NCBI GenBank assembly: GCA_002347705.1 | Contig: DDWY01000032.1 | Coordinates: 1-14,101, forward strand | DNA length: 14,101 nucleotides | Direction: 5' to 3' | Source: Anaerolineaceae bacterium UBA2274 | GTDB lineage: Bacteria; Chloroflexota; Anaerolineae; Anaerolineales; Anaerolineaceae | Shown: positions 12,952-14,101 of the stretch, in pieces | Position numbering within the stretch: the first letter of the stretch is position 1 | Layout of the letters: each line of letters begins with the position of its first letter | The notes under the pieces: generated by a model | The model's input: only the letters and a program-made list of their open reading frames with translations | What the model was told of the DNA's origin: nothing | Databases searched by the model: none | Program-made: the position numbers and the translations under genes

Positions 12952-14101
12952 ATGAACAGGAAACTTTTCGTGATTGTTATTTTGCTGATGCTTGGCTTGA
13001 GCGCGTGCTCACTCCCGAGATTAGTCAAAGTTGATCCAACGGCAACCCCCAAGCCGAGCCAGCCCACAGCTCTGCCCACCATGCAGAGCGAGCCGACAGC
13101 CGTTGTGCCCACAGATGCCCCTCCAGCTGTAGAACTGCCTCTTGTACCTGCTGAATTGGCAGACGTTGTGAGCATTGGTGAAATCCTGATCAGCGAGACT
13201 TTTGATGAAAAGGGCTTTTGGGATACCAGCGATGACCCGGAGTACGGCGCGGAGTTGCTTGATGGCGCTTACCGCATGAACCTGAACACGGCAAACTGGA
13301 TGGCTTGGTCTGTATCGGGTGAGGTGATGAGCGAGAATGTCATGATGGACCTCGACGCCGAGTTGATCAGTGGGTCGATGGAAAATAACCAGGGCATGAT
13401 CTGCCGCTACCTTGACGATGAGAACTTCTACATGCTGACGGTTGGCAATGATGCCTGGGTCGAGATTATGAAGATCTATCAAGGCGATCTGACATCCCTT
13501 TTTGCTGATTTTGTGGACGCTCAGATCGATCCGGTCAACAACCACTTGCAGGGTTTTTGCATTGCTGATCGGATTATTCTGTATGTTAATGGAACACTGG
13601 CGGCTGAGGTGCAGGACGGAGATCTGGTGTCTGGGGATGTTGGGTTGGCGATTGGCAGTTACGATGAGCCGCAGGTGTCGATCGACTTTGATAATTTCTT
13701 TGTTTATGAGGCCCAGTGGAATTACATCACAAGCTTCACTCCAGCACCTGTATTGGAAGAAGCGTTTTCACTTGATCTGGATAAGGATTGGGTGGTGAGT
13801 TATTCGGACGACTTTGATACCCCCAATAAGGGGAACTGGACGGAATTCAATGGAGACGATGCGCTTACTCAGTGGCGAGGCAGCAGATTTGCTTTCGATA
13901 TCTTTGCTGAGGGTATTACAGCCATTTCAACCACCAATGAGCTGAGTTTGGAAGATGTTGTAGTCATATCAGAAGTTTATCGCATGGACAATATGCTTGC
14001 GAATGATATGGGTTTGTTGTGCCGCTACCAGGGCCCGGATAACTATTACAGCCTCAGTTTTGGCAATGATGACTATCTTGCTATCTACAAGAACGTGGAC
14101 G
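12952..14101 (+). CDS. Lipoprotein with tandem concanavalin-like domains (partial, runs off the edge)
   Basis: An open frame continues without a stop to the window end (383 codons visible). The signal peptide has an LSAC lipobox with Cys19. A Pro/Thr-rich linker (about 28-62) precedes two related domains. Domain 1 (about 78-270) contains ISETFDEKGFWD, ICRYLDDENFYMLTVGND (Cys151) and, near its end, VSIDFDNFFVYE. Domain 2 starts at YSDDFDTPNKGNW (about 293) and repeats LCRYQGPDNYYSLSFGNDD (Cys357), 206 residues after the first. The pattern of F-D start, CRY-NFY-L core and DNFxVYE end recalls jelly-roll sugar-binding domains such as DUF1080 or LamG relatives; this is a tentative resemblance. GGAGGAAG just before the ATG supports the start. 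Its partner and ligand are unknown. Confidence 0.82.
   Translation, partial: MNRKLFVIVILLMLGLSACSLPRLVKVDPTATPKPSQPTALPTMQSEPTAVVPTDAPPAVELPLVPAELADVVSIGEILISETFDEKGFWDTSDDPEYGAELLDGAYRMNLNTANWMAWSVSGEVMSENVMMDLDAELISGSMENNQGMICRYLDDENFYMLTVGNDAWVEIMKIYQGDLTSLFADFVDAQIDPVNNHLQGFCIADRIILYVNGTLAAEVQDGDLVSGDVGLAIGSYDEPQVSIDFDNFFVYEAQWNYITSFTPAPVLEEAFSLDLDKDWVVSYSDDFDTPNKGNWTEFNGDDALTQWRGSRFAFDIFAEGITAISTTNELSLEDVVVISEVYRMDNMLANDMGLLCRYQGPDNYYSLSFGNDDYLAIYKNVD

Noticed and set aside
13021..13545. 174-residue antisense frame over the tandem-domain lipoprotein
   Set aside because: The plus strand has a complete promoter, ribosome site, lipobox and repeated domain in an uninterrupted frame.

Overview
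The window reads as a stretch of bacterial chromosome with moderately high GC. The best taxonomic guess is a Chloroflexota bacterium of the Anaerolineae type. This is inferred from the style of the exported proteins (lipoproteins with long Thr/Pro linkers, an LCP-like domain, LysM) and the mix of housekeeping genes; no marker gene settles it. I see no phage, transposase, CRISPR array, tRNA or rRNA.

Layout, left to right. 1-444 has no recognisable gene but ends in a strong extended -10 promoter. 445-3657 is a two-gene cell-envelope operon: an LCP-like lipoprotein with a degenerate active site, then an exported lytic-transglycosylase-like protein, both with Thr/Pro-rich C-terminal tails. A small YtxH-like membrane protein (minus) is divergent from dnaK (plus) across a 444-bp gap holding G-rich inverted DNA and a dispersed hairpin repeat. 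After dnaK come a terminator hairpin and about 400 bp of non-coding DNA full of inverted repeats. Then follow an Mre11/SbcD-type nuclease without SbcC, a convergent coiled-coil lipoprotein, a minus-strand pair (LysM lipoprotein, then folP), surE in the opposite direction, a second copy of the dispersed repeat, ychF (minus), and finally a divergent lipoprotein with tandem domains that runs off the right edge.

Functional logic. The housekeeping genes (dnaK, folP, surE, ychF, sbcD) are each fairly isolated, and envelope proteins with Thr/Pro linkers are interspersed. I see no obvious multi-gene pathway beyond the LCP/transglycosylase pair, which may act together on peptidoglycan or surface polymer, and the LysM-folP transcription unit.

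The most notable structural signals are three genes without a Shine-Dalgarno sequence whose -10 hexamer lies exactly 6 nt before the ATG (probable leaderless mRNAs), the oppositely oriented pair of hairpin repeats at about 4165-4220 and 11642-11700, and the inverted-repeat cluster downstream of dnaK. I did not find a convincing new multi-gene system.
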